A stretch of 64,000 nucleotides of DNA from Vibrio sinaloensis DSM 21326 (GTDB lineage Bacteria > Pseudomonadota > Gammaproteobacteria > Enterobacterales > Vibrionaceae): contig NZ_AEVT01000106.1 in the NCBI RefSeq assembly GCF_000189275.1, forward strand, positions 1 through 64,000, given 5' to 3'. A model generated the notes under the pieces. That model worked only from the letters and a program-made list of their open reading frames with translations. It had not been told where the DNA came from and ran no database searches. This document shows, piece by piece, positions 38,218 to 47,027 of the stretch. Position numbers and translations under genes: made by a program. Position 1 is the stretch's first letter; every line of letters starts with the position of its first letter.

Positions 38218-39105
38218 GTGTCTGATAAAATGAAATTAGATGATCTCAACTTGTTCAGGCTGGTCGTAGAAAATGGGAGCTATACAGCAACTTCCCGTAA
38301 GACAATGATCCCTGTTGCAACCATTACACGACGCATCCAAGCTTTAGAGGACTCTCTAAATCTTCGTCTTTTGAATAGACACGCGCGTAAACTTTCTTTG
38401 ACAGAAGCGGGAGAGCGTTTTTATAACGAGTGTTCTCCGTTGCTTGGTCGTTTGACGTCGACAGCGCAAGAACTGTCGGATGAATGCCGCGGCGCGGCAG
38501 GTAAGATTCGTATTACCGCCCCATCGAACCTAACCAAACGCATGATGATGCCGATGTTTAATGCGTTTATGAAAGACTTTCCGGACATCAACTTAGAGCT
38601 GACCACCAGTAACCACTCTGAGCAACTTGACCCAACGGAGTGGGATGTTATCTTCCGCGTCGGGCCACAGCGTGATTCAAGCTTGATAGCGCGCAAAATC
38701 AACTCAGTCGAAGATATTTTAGTCGCTAGCCCAGAGTATCTTTCTAGATGCCCGGCACCGAAGCACGCTGAAGAGTTACATCAACACAGTTTGCTTAAAG
38801 GCGCCCCACTGTTGAAATGGCAATTGTCTAACCAAAACGGTGAAACGGTCATAAACAACGATAAAGGACGCTTCCAAGCAAACGCACTTAACGTTGTGCG
38901 TAGTGCTTGCTCTGATGGCTTGGGCATTACTCTTATGCCTGACGTAATGCTGAAAGAATTTATCGACGATGGAAGCCTAGTCCGCGTACTGGAAGACTGG
39001 AGTGCCAACCCTCGCGATATTTACATGCTTTACAACCACAAAGACCATCTCCCCGAGAAGGTACGGTTGTTTATTGATTTTGTGATTGCTTACAATATTC
39101 ACTAA
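38218..39105 (+). CDS. LysR family transcriptional regulator
   Basis: Regulator of 295 residues. The N-terminal winged helix-turn-helix (LFRLVVENGSYTATSRKTMI, TITRRIQALEDSLNLRLLNR) is followed by a substrate-binding domain typical of the CrgA/AaeR-like LysR subgroup. The start is GTG 38218, with ATG 38230 as an alternative. It is divergent from the RssB-like gene and convergent with a nitroreductase gene, either of which could be a target. The effector is unknown. Confidence 0.9.
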   Translation: MSDKMKLDDLNLFRLVVENGSYTATSRKTMIPVATITRRIQALEDSLNLRLLNRHARKLSLTEAGERFYNECSPLLGRLTSTAQELSDECRGAAGKIRITAPSNLTKRMMMPMFNAFMKDFPDINLELTTSNHSEQLDPTEWDVIFRVGPQRDSSLIARKINSVEDILVASPEYLSRCPAPKHAEELHQHSLLKGAPLLKWQLSNQNGETVINNDKGRFQANALNVVRSACSDGLGITLMPDVMLKEFIDDGSLVRVLEDWSANPRDIYMLYNHKDHLPEKVRLFIDFVIAYNIH

Positions 39106-39107
39106 AA

Positions 39108-39136
39108 AAAAGAGCTTGGTTAAACCAAGCTCTTTT
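39108..39136. terminator. Terminator between LysR and nitroreductase genes
   Basis: AAAAGAGCTTGG pairs with CCAAGCTCTTTT around TTAAA, with A and T runs on both sides for converging genes. Confidence 0.9.
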
Positions 39137-39137
39137 C

Positions 39138-39686
39138 TTATAAGTACTCAACAAATTTGCTCAAGTCTCGCTCTGGCACTTTCATTGGTGTGCAGCCAGG
39201 CGTACCTAGGTAAAGAAAACCGACAATTTGGTCTTCACCTTCTAATCCAAATGCTTGGTGAACTTCGTCATGGAACATCCATTTACCAGAACGCCAAAAG
39301 GCTTGGAAGCCTTGAGCCACTGCCGCCATTTGCATCGCTTGCACCGCACAGCCAGCTGAAAGGTATTGCTCTAACGCAGGGACCTTGTCATGCGACGTAA
39401 CTTTGGCAATCACCGTGATGACCATTGGCGCGCGAAAAGGCGCGTTTTTCACTTTGTCGATTACGACCTGTTCACTATTTTCAGCAACGGCTGCCTTGAC
39501 CAAAATATCAGACAGTTTACCCAGCCCCTCGCCTTGGGAAATCACAAATCGCCAAGGTGTTAAACCGGCATGATCAGGAGCACGTAAGCCTGCACGAATA
39601 ATATTCTCAAGCGCTTGCCCTTCCGGCGCTGGCGCTGAAAGCTTGGCTATTGAACGTCGGTTGAGCAATAGATCTAAAGCATCCAT
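39138..39686 (-). CDS. ydjA: YdjA-type nitroreductase family protein
   Basis: FMN-dependent nitroreductase-fold protein of 182 residues. It matches YdjA throughout: MDALDLLLNRRSIAKL at the start, GLRAPDHAGLTPWRF for flavin binding, NAPFRAPMVITVIAK, and SAGCAVQAMQMAAVAQG. Substrate is unknown. It is upstream of no close partner; the fadJ terminator lies just behind its start, so it should have its own promoter in the 39687-39741 gap. Confidence 0.9.
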   Translation of the reverse strand: MDALDLLLNRRSIAKLSAPAPEGQALENIIRAGLRAPDHAGLTPWRFVISQGEGLGKLSDILVKAAVAENSEQVVIDKVKNAPFRAPMVITVIAKVTSHDKVPALEQYLSAGCAVQAMQMAAVAQGFQAFWRSGKWMFHDEVHQAFGLEGEDQIVGFLYLGTPGCTPMKVPERDLSKFVEYL

Positions 39687-39741
39687 CTAAAATCCTTAAC
39701 TGTTTACTCTTTGTTTTTCTTTGATAATAACTCTCAAATAC

Positions 39742-39770
39742 AAAAAAGGCGAACCTAATGGTTCGCCTTT
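39742..39770 (-). terminator. Rho-independent terminator of fadIJ operon
   Basis: Perfect 8-bp stem GGCGAACC/GGTTCGCC (39748-39767) with loop TAAT. On the minus strand it is followed by a run of T. Confidence 0.9.
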
Positions 39771-39785
39771 ATCAATTATAAAACC

Positions 39786-41909
39786 CTACTCATAAAAAGG
39801 CTTATCCAAGCCAGCACGAGTAAGTAGACCATCGCAAGGAGCAAAACGATCACCGTACTTCTCAGCATGTTCGTTCATAATTTCGACCAGTTTCTTCACT
39901 CCAATTTGGTCCATATAACGGAAAGGACCACCTAAGAATGGAGGGAAACCAATACCAAAAATTGCACCTATATCACCATCACGAGGGCTACGAATAATGC
40001 CTTCATCTAAACAGCGAACGGCCTCATTCAACATTGGTAACACACAACGCATCGCCATGTCTTGTTGAGCCATCTTAGATTCAGGGCTCAAGCCAAGTAA
40101 CTTATACACTGACTTGTCGACCTCTTTTTTCTTACCTTTGTAAGTGTAAAAGCCTTTACCACTCTTACGCCCTTTTCGGCCATCGTTCAGCAACGTATCG
40201 AACACATCAGGCCCTTGGAAACGCTCTCCTAACTCGTTGACCAAAATCGGCATGATTTTCGCGCCGATATCCACACCAACTTCATCAAGCAAAGTGATAG
40301 GTCCGACTGGGAAGCCAAAATTAAGCAATGCGTTATCTAGATGACCAATAGGTTCACCCGACATAAGAATCTGCGCGGATTCATTCATGTAAGGCGCTAA
40401 GATGCGGTTAACATAAAAACCTGCACTGTCTTTAACAACGATCGGCGTTTTACCTTGCTTACGAGCAAATTCAACCACGGTAGAGACAGCCTCTTCAGAG
40501 GTTCCTTCATGAGGAATCACCTCGACCAATGGCATTTTTTCTACTGGGCTGAAATAGTGCAGGCCAACCACGTTTTCTGGTCTTTTGGCTTTTTCGGCAA
40601 TTTGAGCGATTGGCAATGACGAGGTGTTAGTCGCAAAGATGGTGCTCTCTTTGGCATTCTCTTCAATATCAGCGACCATCGTTTGCTTCAGCTCTAGGTC
40701 TTCAAACACCGCTTCAATAACAATATCGGTGTGATTGAAATTAGTAAAATCAATGCCACCGGAGAGTTGTAACATCTTAGACTGTAACTGAGCTTTGCTG
40801 ATAATGCGGCGCTTACGCTGTGTTTCGAATAGCTTGTAGTTGTACTTCAGCGCATTTAACACGCCGTCGTTTGATACATCTTTGATGCGTACAGGCACTT
40901 TAGCTTTCGCGACACTGACGTGGCTAATACCAGCGCCCATTAACCCGCCTCCTAGCACAGCAGCACGTTTAACCTGTTTAGGATCCGCATCAGCGCCATT
41001 TTCTTTCTTCATTTCCGTAGTGGCGAAGAATATCGAGCGCAACGCTTTAGATTCTGGCGTCATGACCAATTCAGCAAAACGTTCGGCTTCTTTCTTCTGA
41101 CCTTTTTCAAAGCCTTTCTCGAGACCAAAACGAATTACTTCTAAAATCGCGTCCGCAGCAGGGTAATTGCCACGCGTCTTTTCATGGGTTTTCTTGGCTG
41201 CCTGTTCAAAAATCACTTTACGGCCAAGACCCGTATTGGCGATCAACTTTTCTTTTGTAGAAGCCTGACGCTTGGCTTTTTTCTTGCCCGAGTGTTTGTC
41301 GATCAAGCTCTTTGCGACATCAAGTAAAATGGTGTCAGGAACAACCGCATCAACGACGCCAAGTTTCTTGGCTTTTTTAGCTCTAAGCTGCTTACCCGTT
41401 AAGATAAGATCGAGAGACGGTAAAAGGCCAATTAAGCGAGGTAGACGTTGAGTACCACCCGAGCCCGGTAATAAGCCTAATTGGACTTCTGGCAGACCCA
41501 AACGCGTTTTGTCCGAATCGGTACAGACGCGATAATCACATGCCAACGCCAACTCAAGACCACCACCCAAACAAGGACCGTGGATCGCTGCCACTACGGG
41601 ATACGGCAGATCGGACAACTGCTGGAACATCTGTTGGCCTTTTTCAGCTAATGCTTGCGCTTCCGCCGTGGTGGTACAAGCGTCAAGCATACGAACATCC
41701 GCGCCCGCAACAAAATTGTCCGGTTTTAACGAGTGAACAATGAGCCCTTTTAGCGAAGATTTGTGCTCTTCTAAGTGAGTAAACACCTCTTCCATTTCTT
41801 CAGCAAAAGCAGCTTGCAAGGTGTTCATCTTTTCGCCTGGAACATCAATAGACAGCCAAGCAAGGTTATTTTCATCGATAATTAGATTAAATGCTTTTTG
41901 CTCGCTCAT
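39786..41909 (-). CDS. fadJ: Fatty-acid oxidation complex alpha subunit FadJ
   Basis: Multifunctional beta-oxidation enzyme of 707 residues. The N-terminal crotonase half (about 1-190) performs enoyl-CoA hydration and isomerisation, with oxyanion-hole segments [10 protein letters not shown] and [18 protein letters not shown]. The C-terminal half is 3-hydroxyacyl-CoA dehydrogenase, with NAD motif [14 protein letters not shown] and [15 protein letters not shown]. Order and sequence match FadJ, not FadB. Its ATG overlaps the fadI stop by one base (TAATG), so translation is coupled. Confidence 0.96.
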   Translation of the reverse strand: MSEQKAFNLIIDENNLAWLSIDVPGEKMNTLQAAFAEEMEEVFTHLEEHKSSLKGLIVHSLKPDNFVAGADVRMLDACTTTAEAQALAEKGQQMFQQLSDLPYPVVAAIHGPCLGGGLELALACDYRVCTDSDKTRLGLPEVQLGLLPGSGGTQRLPRLIGLLPSLDLILTGKQLRAKKAKKLGVVDAVVPDTILLDVAKSLIDKHSGKKKAKRQASTKEKLIANTGLGRKVIFEQAAKKTHEKTRGNYPAADAILEVIRFGLEKGFEKGQKKEAERFAELVMTPESKALRSIFFATTEMKKENGADADPKQVKRAAVLGGGLMGAGISHVSVAKAKVPVRIKDVSNDGVLNALKYNYKLFETQRKRRIISKAQLQSKMLQLSGGIDFTNFNHTDIVIEAVFEDLELKQTMVADIEENAKESTIFATNTSSLPIAQIAEKAKRPENVVGLHYFSPVEKMPLVEVIPHEGTSEEAVSTVVEFARKQGKTPIVVKDSAGFYVNRILAPYMNESAQILMSGEPIGHLDNALLNFGFPVGPITLLDEVGVDIGAKIMPILVNELGERFQGPDVFDTLLNDGRKGRKSGKGFYTYKGKKKEVDKSVYKLLGLSPESKMAQQDMAMRCVLPMLNEAVRCLDEGIIRSPRDGDIGAIFGIGFPPFLGGPFRYMDQIGVKKLVEIMNEHAEKYGDRFAPCDGLLTRAGLDKPFYE

Positions 41910-43216
41910 TACTCAACCTCCAAAATCATTGCCGCACCTAAACCACCAGCTGCACATGCAGTGTTCAACGCTAGTCCGCCGCCACGACGTTGCAGTTCGC
42001 GCAGTGTTTGAGTAATCATACGAGCCCCAGTTGCCGCAAATGGATGACCGTAGGCAATCGAACCACCTAACACATTGAATTTGTCCATGTCGATTTCACC
42101 AATCGCTTTAGATCGGCCAAGATGTTGCTGGGCAAAAGCATCGCTGGCAAACATCTTCACATTAGAGAGCGCCTGTGCTGCAAACGCTTCATGCATGTCG
42201 ATTAGTGTTAAGTCAGACAATTCAATTCCTGCACGTTCTAGTGCCATCGGCGTCGCATAAGATGGCCCCATCAACATGTCTTTTTCAACGCCAATAGCCG
42301 AGAAAGCATATGAGCGTATGTAGCCCATAATATCCAAGCCAAGTTCTTTGGCTTTGCCTTCACGCATCAACATGATTGCCGCTGCACCATCTGTGAGAGG
42401 CGTACTGTTTGCGGCTGTTACGCTGCCATACTGGCGGTCAAAGGCCGGACGCAACTTCGCGTAGCCTTCTAGTGTCGAGTCATGGCGAATATTATTGTCT
42501 TGAGAGATCCATTTTTTGTAAGGCTCTGGGAATGCTGTCATCACCTCGCCTTCAATTTTGCCTTCTTTCCAAGCTTGCGCAGCCAGAGTATGCGAGCGAT
42601 GAGCAAGTGCATCCTGCTCCTGGCGGCTAATGCCATGAGACTTCGCCATTTGCTCAGCCGTTTGGCCCATTGAAAGGCCCGTTGAATACTCTGCGACAGC
42701 CGGCGGAACGGGCATAAGGTCTTTAAGAGATAGGCTCTTTAGAATTTTAAGTTTTTGGCCTACTGTCTTGGTTTTGCTTAGTGCTAGCAGATTTGCTGCG
42801 AGCTTCTTAGAAACACCGATTGGTAAAACAGAGGACGAATCCGCACCGCCAGCAATACCCACATCGACAGTACCTGCCATAATGCTTTCTGCCACATTGA
42901 CGGCCGACTGGAAGCTCGTTGCGCAGGCTCTGGTTACGCTATACGCATCGGTATTAATGTCCATGCCTGTACCAAGAACAATTTCACGTGCGATATTCGG
43001 TGCTTCAGGCATTTGTACGACCTGACCAAACACAACTTGGTCAATCAACTTTGGATCGATCTCGGTTCTTGCCATCATTTCGCTGACGACCATTTTGCCT
43101 AAATCAACAGCTGGAACTTGACTAAATTCCGTACTTTGACGCGCAAAAGGGGTACGCAAACCAGCAACAATTGCGACACGCTCACCAGAGCGAGTTTTCA
43201 CTTCCTGCTTGCCCAT
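41909..43216 (-). CDS. fadI: Acetyl-CoA acyltransferase FadI
   Basis: Thiolase of 435 residues that removes acetyl-CoA in the last beta-oxidation step, partner of FadJ. The active-site Cys is in [14 protein letters not shown], with later thiolase segments [17 protein letters not shown] and a C-terminal [10 protein letters not shown] carrying the second Cys. ATG 43216 was chosen because AAGGAG lies six bases upstream; a longer in-frame start at 43249 sits over a FadR-like operator. E. coli FadI is about the same length. Confidence 0.96.
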   Translation of the reverse strand: MGKQEVKTRSGERVAIVAGLRTPFARQSTEFSQVPAVDLGKMVVSEMMARTEIDPKLIDQVVFGQVVQMPEAPNIAREIVLGTGMDINTDAYSVTRACATSFQSAVNVAESIMAGTVDVGIAGGADSSSVLPIGVSKKLAANLLALSKTKTVGQKLKILKSLSLKDLMPVPPAVAEYSTGLSMGQTAEQMAKSHGISRQEQDALAHRSHTLAAQAWKEGKIEGEVMTAFPEPYKKWISQDNNIRHDSTLEGYAKLRPAFDRQYGSVTAANSTPLTDGAAAIMLMREGKAKELGLDIMGYIRSYAFSAIGVEKDMLMGPSYATPMALERAGIELSDLTLIDMHEAFAAQALSNVKMFASDAFAQQHLGRSKAIGEIDMDKFNVLGGSIAYGHPFAATGARMITQTLRELQRRGGGLALNTACAAGGLGAAMILEVE

Positions 43217-43234
43217 TGTTTCTCCTTGGATAAT

Positions 43235-43251
43235 AAGAGGTCTGACCACGC
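43235..43251 (-). promoter_or_regulatory. FadR operator over fadI start point
   Basis: On the minus strand the 11-base core TGGTCAGACCT is identical to the consensus FadR site. It overlaps the predicted transcription start (about 43246) of the promoter at 43253-43280, so FadR would block fadIJ transcription when long-chain acyl-CoA is scarce. Confidence 0.75.
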
Positions 43252-43252
43252 C

Positions 43253-43280
43253 ATTGTAACGAGATTGTTAACACAATCAA
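43253..43280 (-). promoter_or_regulatory. fadI promoter
   Basis: On the minus strand, TTGATT (43275-43280), 16 bases, TACAAT (43253-43258). The FadR-like site begins just downstream. Confidence 0.65.
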
Positions 43281-43361
43281 ACACTCGTTTGAATAAACGT
43301 GATTTAGAGTAGAAAAGCTAACTCACTCTATTTCATATCATGAGTAAGTAAGCTTGTTTTT

Positions 43362-43376
43362 ATATGATGATTATCA
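43362..43376. promoter_or_regulatory. Possible Fur-like site between sRNA and fadI
   Basis: ATATGATGATTATCA matches the Fur 7-1-7 consensus at 11 of 14 positions; the right half is perfect. It is about 115 bases upstream of the fadI -10 box. Weak evidence. Confidence 0.3.
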
Positions 43377-43445
43377 ATATGTTGACAGGGATGAGTTGCC
43401 AGTGAGTCAATTCAATGCAACTTTATGGTTTAACTTTCAATAGGC

Positions 43446-43603
43446 AAAAAAAAACCACACAGAACTGTGTGGTCGGAATGTATAAAGCAATTAACTTACG
43501 CCAATTGAAATAATCAGTTTCCTGATTAGGAGAAAGTAAAGTCAGCCTTCAAAAGGAAGTGTCATCTTGCTCAACATGTCAGTGAAACACTGACTAGATG
43601 ACA
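43446..43603 (-). ncRNA. Candidate FnrS-like small RNA, about 158 nt
   Basis: No protein frame fits, but the minus strand folds into a chain of hairpins. The first has a 7-bp outer stem GTCATCT/AGATGAC and a perfect inner stem GTCAGTG/CACTGAC. Next is a short CCTT/AAGG hairpin, then a perfect 7-bp TAATCAG/CTGATTA stem with loop GAAA. It ends in a strong intrinsic terminator, CCACACAG/CTGTGTGG plus nine T. A -10 box (TATAGT) and a near-perfect FNR box are correctly spaced upstream. An unpaired ACTTCCTTTTGAA recalls a stretch of enterobacterial FnrS. Identity with FnrS is inference. Confidence 0.7.
43455..43472 (-). terminator. Terminator of the candidate sRNA
   Basis: CCACACAG/CTGTGTGG, 8-bp stem, followed on the minus strand by nine T (plus-strand A run at 43446-43454). 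The nearest coding gene upstream on this strand is many kilobases away, so it must end a non-coding transcript. Confidence 0.9.
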
Positions 43604-43609
43604 GGTGCT

Positions 43610-43650
43610 ACTATAACCGCTGTGCGGCAGTAGATTTTGAAATAGATCAA
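43610..43650 (-). promoter_or_regulatory. FNR-type promoter of the candidate sRNA
   Basis: On the minus strand, TTGATCTATTTCAA (43637-43650) matches nine of ten conserved bases of the FNR box TTGATN4ATCAA. A TATAGT -10 lies at 43610-43615. With a start near 43603 the box is centred at about -41, the position of class II FNR-activated promoters. No good -35 hexamer exists, which fits an activator-dependent promoter. Confidence 0.65.
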
Positions 43651-43840
43651 TTTTAGGTGAGTTTCTAATGATGTTTACCATTTATATCTTATCCAAATAC
43701 CAATTATGCTTATAAATAATCAATTGCGGATAAAAGTTACTCACTTTTTTCATATAGCTTGCTAGAGCCATAAATCGAGCTTCTTCAATACGTTAGTTTG
43801 CAGAAGCATCATCATTCACAGAGCAGTTAGGGAGGCTCTT

Positions 43841-44404
43841 GTGTCGATACTCAATTTTTTTGGGAAGAAAAAGTCTGCTACCCCGGTCAACTCGGATATG
43901 GACAGACAAAGAAAATATGAAGCGCTCGTCAGAGCCTATCACAGAGACTTATACCGATATGCGTATTGGTTATGTAAAGATCCAACGGTTTCAGAGGACC
44001 TCGTTCAGGAAACCTGCTTGAGAGCTTGGAAGTCTCTCGACAGTTTACAAGACGAGAAGGCCGCTAAATCGTGGTTAATCACGATACTAAGGCGGGAAAA
44101 CGCCAGACGCTTTGAACGAAAACAGTTTGATCTGGTTGATATCGATGACCATGGCAATGATGCTAAAGTCAGCGACGATCCGCATCATCAAACCGAATGG
44201 ATTCAAGCACAAATTATGAAACTCGAGGTGGATTACCGAGAGCCGCTATTCCTTCAAGTTGTGGGAGGATTCAGTGGTGAGGAGATCAGTGAAATCCTTG
44301 GGCTAAACAAGAATACCGTCATGACTCGTCTATTTAGAGCACGCAATCAGCTCAAAGAGATGATCGACCCTGAAAATAATCAACGAGGACAGAATAATGG
44401 ATGA
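43841..44404 (+). CDS. ECF-type RNA polymerase sigma factor
   Basis: Alternative sigma factor of 187 residues. Region 2 (about 28-95) contains HRDLYRYAYWLCKDPTVSED and SWLITILRRE. Region 4 (about 125-178) holds the helix-turn-helix GEEISEILGLNKNTVMTRLF. The start is GTG 43841 with an excellent ribosome site (GGGAGG). Its stop overlaps the start of the DUF3379 gene by 8 bases, so the two are translationally coupled. That partner has a single membrane span, as expected of an anti-sigma factor. It is next to the fad genes and two fadL genes, but regulated targets are not shown. Confidence 0.9.
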   Translation: MSILNFFGKKKSATPVNSDMDRQRKYEALVRAYHRDLYRYAYWLCKDPTVSEDLVQETCLRAWKSLDSLQDEKAAKSWLITILRRENARRFERKQFDLVDIDDHGNDAKVSDDPHHQTEWIQAQIMKLEVDYREPLFLQVVGGFSGEEISEILGLNKNTVMTRLFRARNQLKEMIDPENNQRGQNNG

Positions 44405-45128
44405 TTTAGAATTTCGTCGCCGCATCATGTCCGATCCAAAGTTTCGGGATAGCGAATTAAACAGCGCGATTAAAAGCAGCGAAGCGAACTGCAAGTTTGC
44501 CGACGAAATCTTAGATTTAGACGCTCAGATCGCCAAAGCAATGAACGTTGATGTCCCTGAAGATTTGGCAGATAGAATTCTGTTTAATCAGACATCCAAT
44601 GCCCAAGAGGACAATGTTGTTAGGCCAAACTTTGCGCGCAGAGCGATGGCGATGGCTGCCTCGGTAGCGTTTGTCGCGGGTCTATTGGTCGGCCAAGTCA
44701 ATTGGGGCAATATCGTCGTACCTCCTGCACAAGCAAGTTTAGCGTCTACGGCTTTAGGCCATGTCGTTAATGAGAAGCCATTTATTGCCAATTTAGATGA
44801 ACAGGTACAATCTTCGCAGATCAACGCTAAGATGGCGCCATTTTCCCATAAGTTAAGCGCGCATTTCCCGTATCACGTTTATTATCTAAACCATTGCGGA
44901 TTTGGTAAATCTAACGCCCTACACATGGTGTTCCAAGGTGAAAAAGGCAAAGTAACTCTGTTTTTGACAGGGATTGCATCACCGGAAGCCTCAGACTTTG
45001 CCGAAGATGGCATGGTGGGTGTCGTTGAACCCATGGGTGATACCAGCATGATTCTAGTCGGAGATGACGGGGAAGATGTAGCGAAAATCGCCGAAAGTAT
45101 CGCAGATATTATAAAACCCATGAGTTAA
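44397..45128 (+). CDS. DUF3379 membrane protein, probable anti-sigma partner
   Basis: Protein of 243 residues of the DUF3379 family. The N-terminal cytoplasmic part (about 1-80) has MDDLEFRRRIMSDP; a single membrane span follows at about 83-105 (AMAMAASVAFVAGLLVG). The remaining periplasmic domain contains HYVYYLNHCGFGKS-like conserved residues. It overlaps the sigma-factor gene by 8 bases. Layout and topology suggest an anti-sigma or co-regulator; that function is inference. Confidence 0.8.
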   Translation: MDDLEFRRRIMSDPKFRDSELNSAIKSSEANCKFADEILDLDAQIAKAMNVDVPEDLADRILFNQTSNAQEDNVVRPNFARRAMAMAASVAFVAGLLVGQVNWGNIVVPPAQASLASTALGHVVNEKPFIANLDEQVQSSQINAKMAPFSHKLSAHFPYHVYYLNHCGFGKSNALHMVFQGEKGKVTLFLTGIASPEASDFAEDGMVGVVEPMGDTSMILVGDDGEDVAKIAESIADIIKPMS

Positions 45129-45157
45129 CAATATCGCAACATTTTGTGATCGAGTTC

Positions 45158-45190
45158 AAGGCCTGAATATTCTATTTAGGCCTTATTTTT
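45158..45190 (+). terminator. Terminator of sigma-factor operon
   Basis: AAGGCC pairs with GGCCTT around a 13-base loop and is followed by ATTTTT. Confidence 0.75.
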
Positions 45191-45191
45191 A

Positions 45192-45230
45192 GCTACTTTT
45201 TAGAGCCTTAACTCTAAAAAGTAGCATTTT
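45192..45230 (+). repeat. Long perfect inverted repeat after sigma-factor operon
   Basis: GCTACTTTTTAGAG (45192-45205) and CTCTAAAAAGTAGC (45212-45225) form a perfect 14-bp stem with loop CCTTAA, followed by ATTTT. It lies directly behind the first terminator, so it may be a second terminator in tandem. Confidence 0.7.
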
Positions 45231-45394
45231 GCGACAATTTCCTGCTAGATGCCCATCATTTCAGCAATTTTCCCTTCCAAATAGCCAATGGTCGGATTTC
45301 TATATCCTATACTTGGGTCTAGTATCAGCCACCACTGAGCTTTTGCTCAAATTTATCGCCCACTAGAGGCGAACATAAAAAGGAAAAAGCAAAA

Positions 45395-46702
45395 ATGAAC
45401 AAGACGCGTCTGTTTAAAAAATCACTTTTAGCAGTGACAATTACCACAGCAACTCTCGCTTCGCAGCAAGCTCTAGCTGCTGGCTTTCAATTAAACGCCC
45501 AATCAGCAACTGGTATCGGCCGTGCATTCGCCGGTGACGCAGTAATTGCAGACAACGCTTCAGTAATGGCGCGTAACCCTGCTGCAATGGCTCTGTTTGA
45601 CAAGACTGAACTGTCTCTTGGTTTCGAGAGCATTACTTCTATCATCGAAGTAAAAGATGCTTCTTACACTAGCGGCATGTACGTTCCAGCGAACGGTTCA
45701 GTCGTAGGTGCAACATCCCAGAACGCTGATGCAGACGGTATCGGCGACACGTCAATCGCACCAAACATTCACCTAATCGTACCGGTTAACGATAAGTTCG
45801 CTTGGGGTATTAACGCTTACTCTAACTTTGGTACTAAAACTGAATTTGAAGACGACTATGTTGCTGCGCAATTTGGTGGTTTAACAGACGTTAAAAGCTT
45901 TAACTTTGGCCTAGCCGCTTCATACCGTTATGACGAGCATTGGAGCATTGGTGCTGGTCTGGACTTGATTTATGGTCAAGGAACATTTAAGCGCGCCGTT
46001 CCTGGTACAAACAGCTCAGCTTACCTATTGAACGTAGATAAAGCGGATGGTTTTGCGTTTGGCTTTAACCTAGGTACGGTTTACGAGCTAGATGAAAACA
46101 ACCGCTTCGGACTGTCTTACCGCTACAGCCCTACGTTTACTGCGGAAGACGATGCAGATCAAAAAGTAACTCTACCTCTACCTGATATGGCTGAGTTCTC
46201 TGGTTACCACAGAATTAAAGAAACGCCTTTCGCTGTTCACTACAGCGTGCAATGGATTGGTTGGGGTGCATTCGAAACAATTGATTTCGAAAACCTAGAT
46301 CCGTCTGAGTCTGCTCTTGCTTCTGCAAGCACGACTTACAACAAAGATTACCAGTGGAAAGATGGCTGGCACTTTGCCCTAGGTGGTACTTACTACCTAA
46401 ACAACGATTGGGAACTTCGTGCAGGCTACATGTACGATACCAGTGCACAGGATGATCTAACTTCTATCTCTGTACCTGACTCTGATCGTCAGTGGCTATC
46501 AACAGGTTTAACCTTCCATATCGATAGCAGCTCTAGCATTGACTTCGGTATCACTTACTTGATGGGTAAAGAGACAGAAGTTAAAGAAACACTGATTCTG
46601 CCAAACTCGAGCCTACCAACAGGTTACGCGTATACAGAAGTGACGGGTACAACGCAAGCTGACGCAATCCTAGTCGGCCTTCAGTACAGCCGCAGCTTCT
46701 AA
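45395..46702 (+). CDS. fadL: FadL family long-chain fatty-acid transporter, copy 1
   Basis: Outer-membrane beta-barrel of 435 residues that admits long-chain fatty acids. Signal peptide about 1-28 (cut after ALAA). The mature start GFQLNAQSATGIGRAFAGDA and the NPAAM motif form the FadL hatch, and the barrel ends in LQYSRSF. Ribosome site AAGGA lies before the ATG. A weak FadR-like half-site TGGTCGGA lies about 100 bases upstream. It is followed by a second fadL copy, so the pair is a tandem duplication. Confidence 0.94.
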   Translation: MNKTRLFKKSLLAVTITTATLASQQALAAGFQLNAQSATGIGRAFAGDAVIADNASVMARNPAAMALFDKTELSLGFESITSIIEVKDASYTSGMYVPANGSVVGATSQNADADGIGDTSIAPNIHLIVPVNDKFAWGINAYSNFGTKTEFEDDYVAAQFGGLTDVKSFNFGLAASYRYDEHWSIGAGLDLIYGQGTFKRAVPGTNSSAYLLNVDKADGFAFGFNLGTVYELDENNRFGLSYRYSPTFTAEDDADQKVTLPLPDMAEFSGYHRIKETPFAVHYSVQWIGWGAFETIDFENLDPSESALASASTTYNKDYQWKDGWHFALGGTYYLNNDWELRAGYMYDTSAQDDLTSISVPDSDRQWLSTGLTFHIDSSSSIDFGITYLMGKETEVKETLILPNSSLPTGYAYTEVTGTTQADAILVGLQYSRSF

Positions 46703-47027
46703 TCGCAGCATATCTGATTAAACTAAGGCCAGTGTTCACTGGCCTTTTTGCTATCTACGCTATTCTAATTGACTGATATTTCATACTCTTCCTAGGTATG
46801 CTCTCTCATTTAAGCTTACACGTGTAATCAAATACCACCGATCTACCCTACAAGTGTTCGCTGAAACCTCGGCACAAGTCGTTAACATTTAGAATATTTG
46901 ACCTATATATTCATTTATACAAGATTTAACTTCAAAACTTACTAGTACAGTGTTTTTAATTTTTAAAGTAATAGCTCTAACTTTATCATCGCCCGACTGA
47001 ATACATTTAATCTCAGCGAACATTACA
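46703..47027. other. Intergenic region between the two fadL genes
   Basis: A 325-base gap. It holds the fadL copy-1 terminator (46725-46750) and a perfect 12-bp palindrome TTACACGTGTAA at 46816-46827 that could be an operator. No small gene is convincing. Confidence 0.5.
46725..46750 (+). terminator. Rho-independent terminator of fadL copy 1
   Basis: Perfect 10-bp stem AAGGCCAGTG/CACTGGCCTT with loop TT, followed by a T run. Confidence 0.9.

Noticed and set aside
43362-43376. Fur control of fadI
   Set aside because: One half is perfect but the other matches only four of seven bases, and it is far from the promoter. Listed as a weak site only.
43446-43603. CsrB-type sRNA
   Set aside because: Only one GGA lies in a hairpin loop; CsrB RNAs carry many. 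The FNR-type promoter points to another class.
45286-45302. FadR operator upstream of fadL copy 1
   Set aside because: TGGTCGGATT matches only part of the consensus and lacks the second half, so it is not called as an operator.
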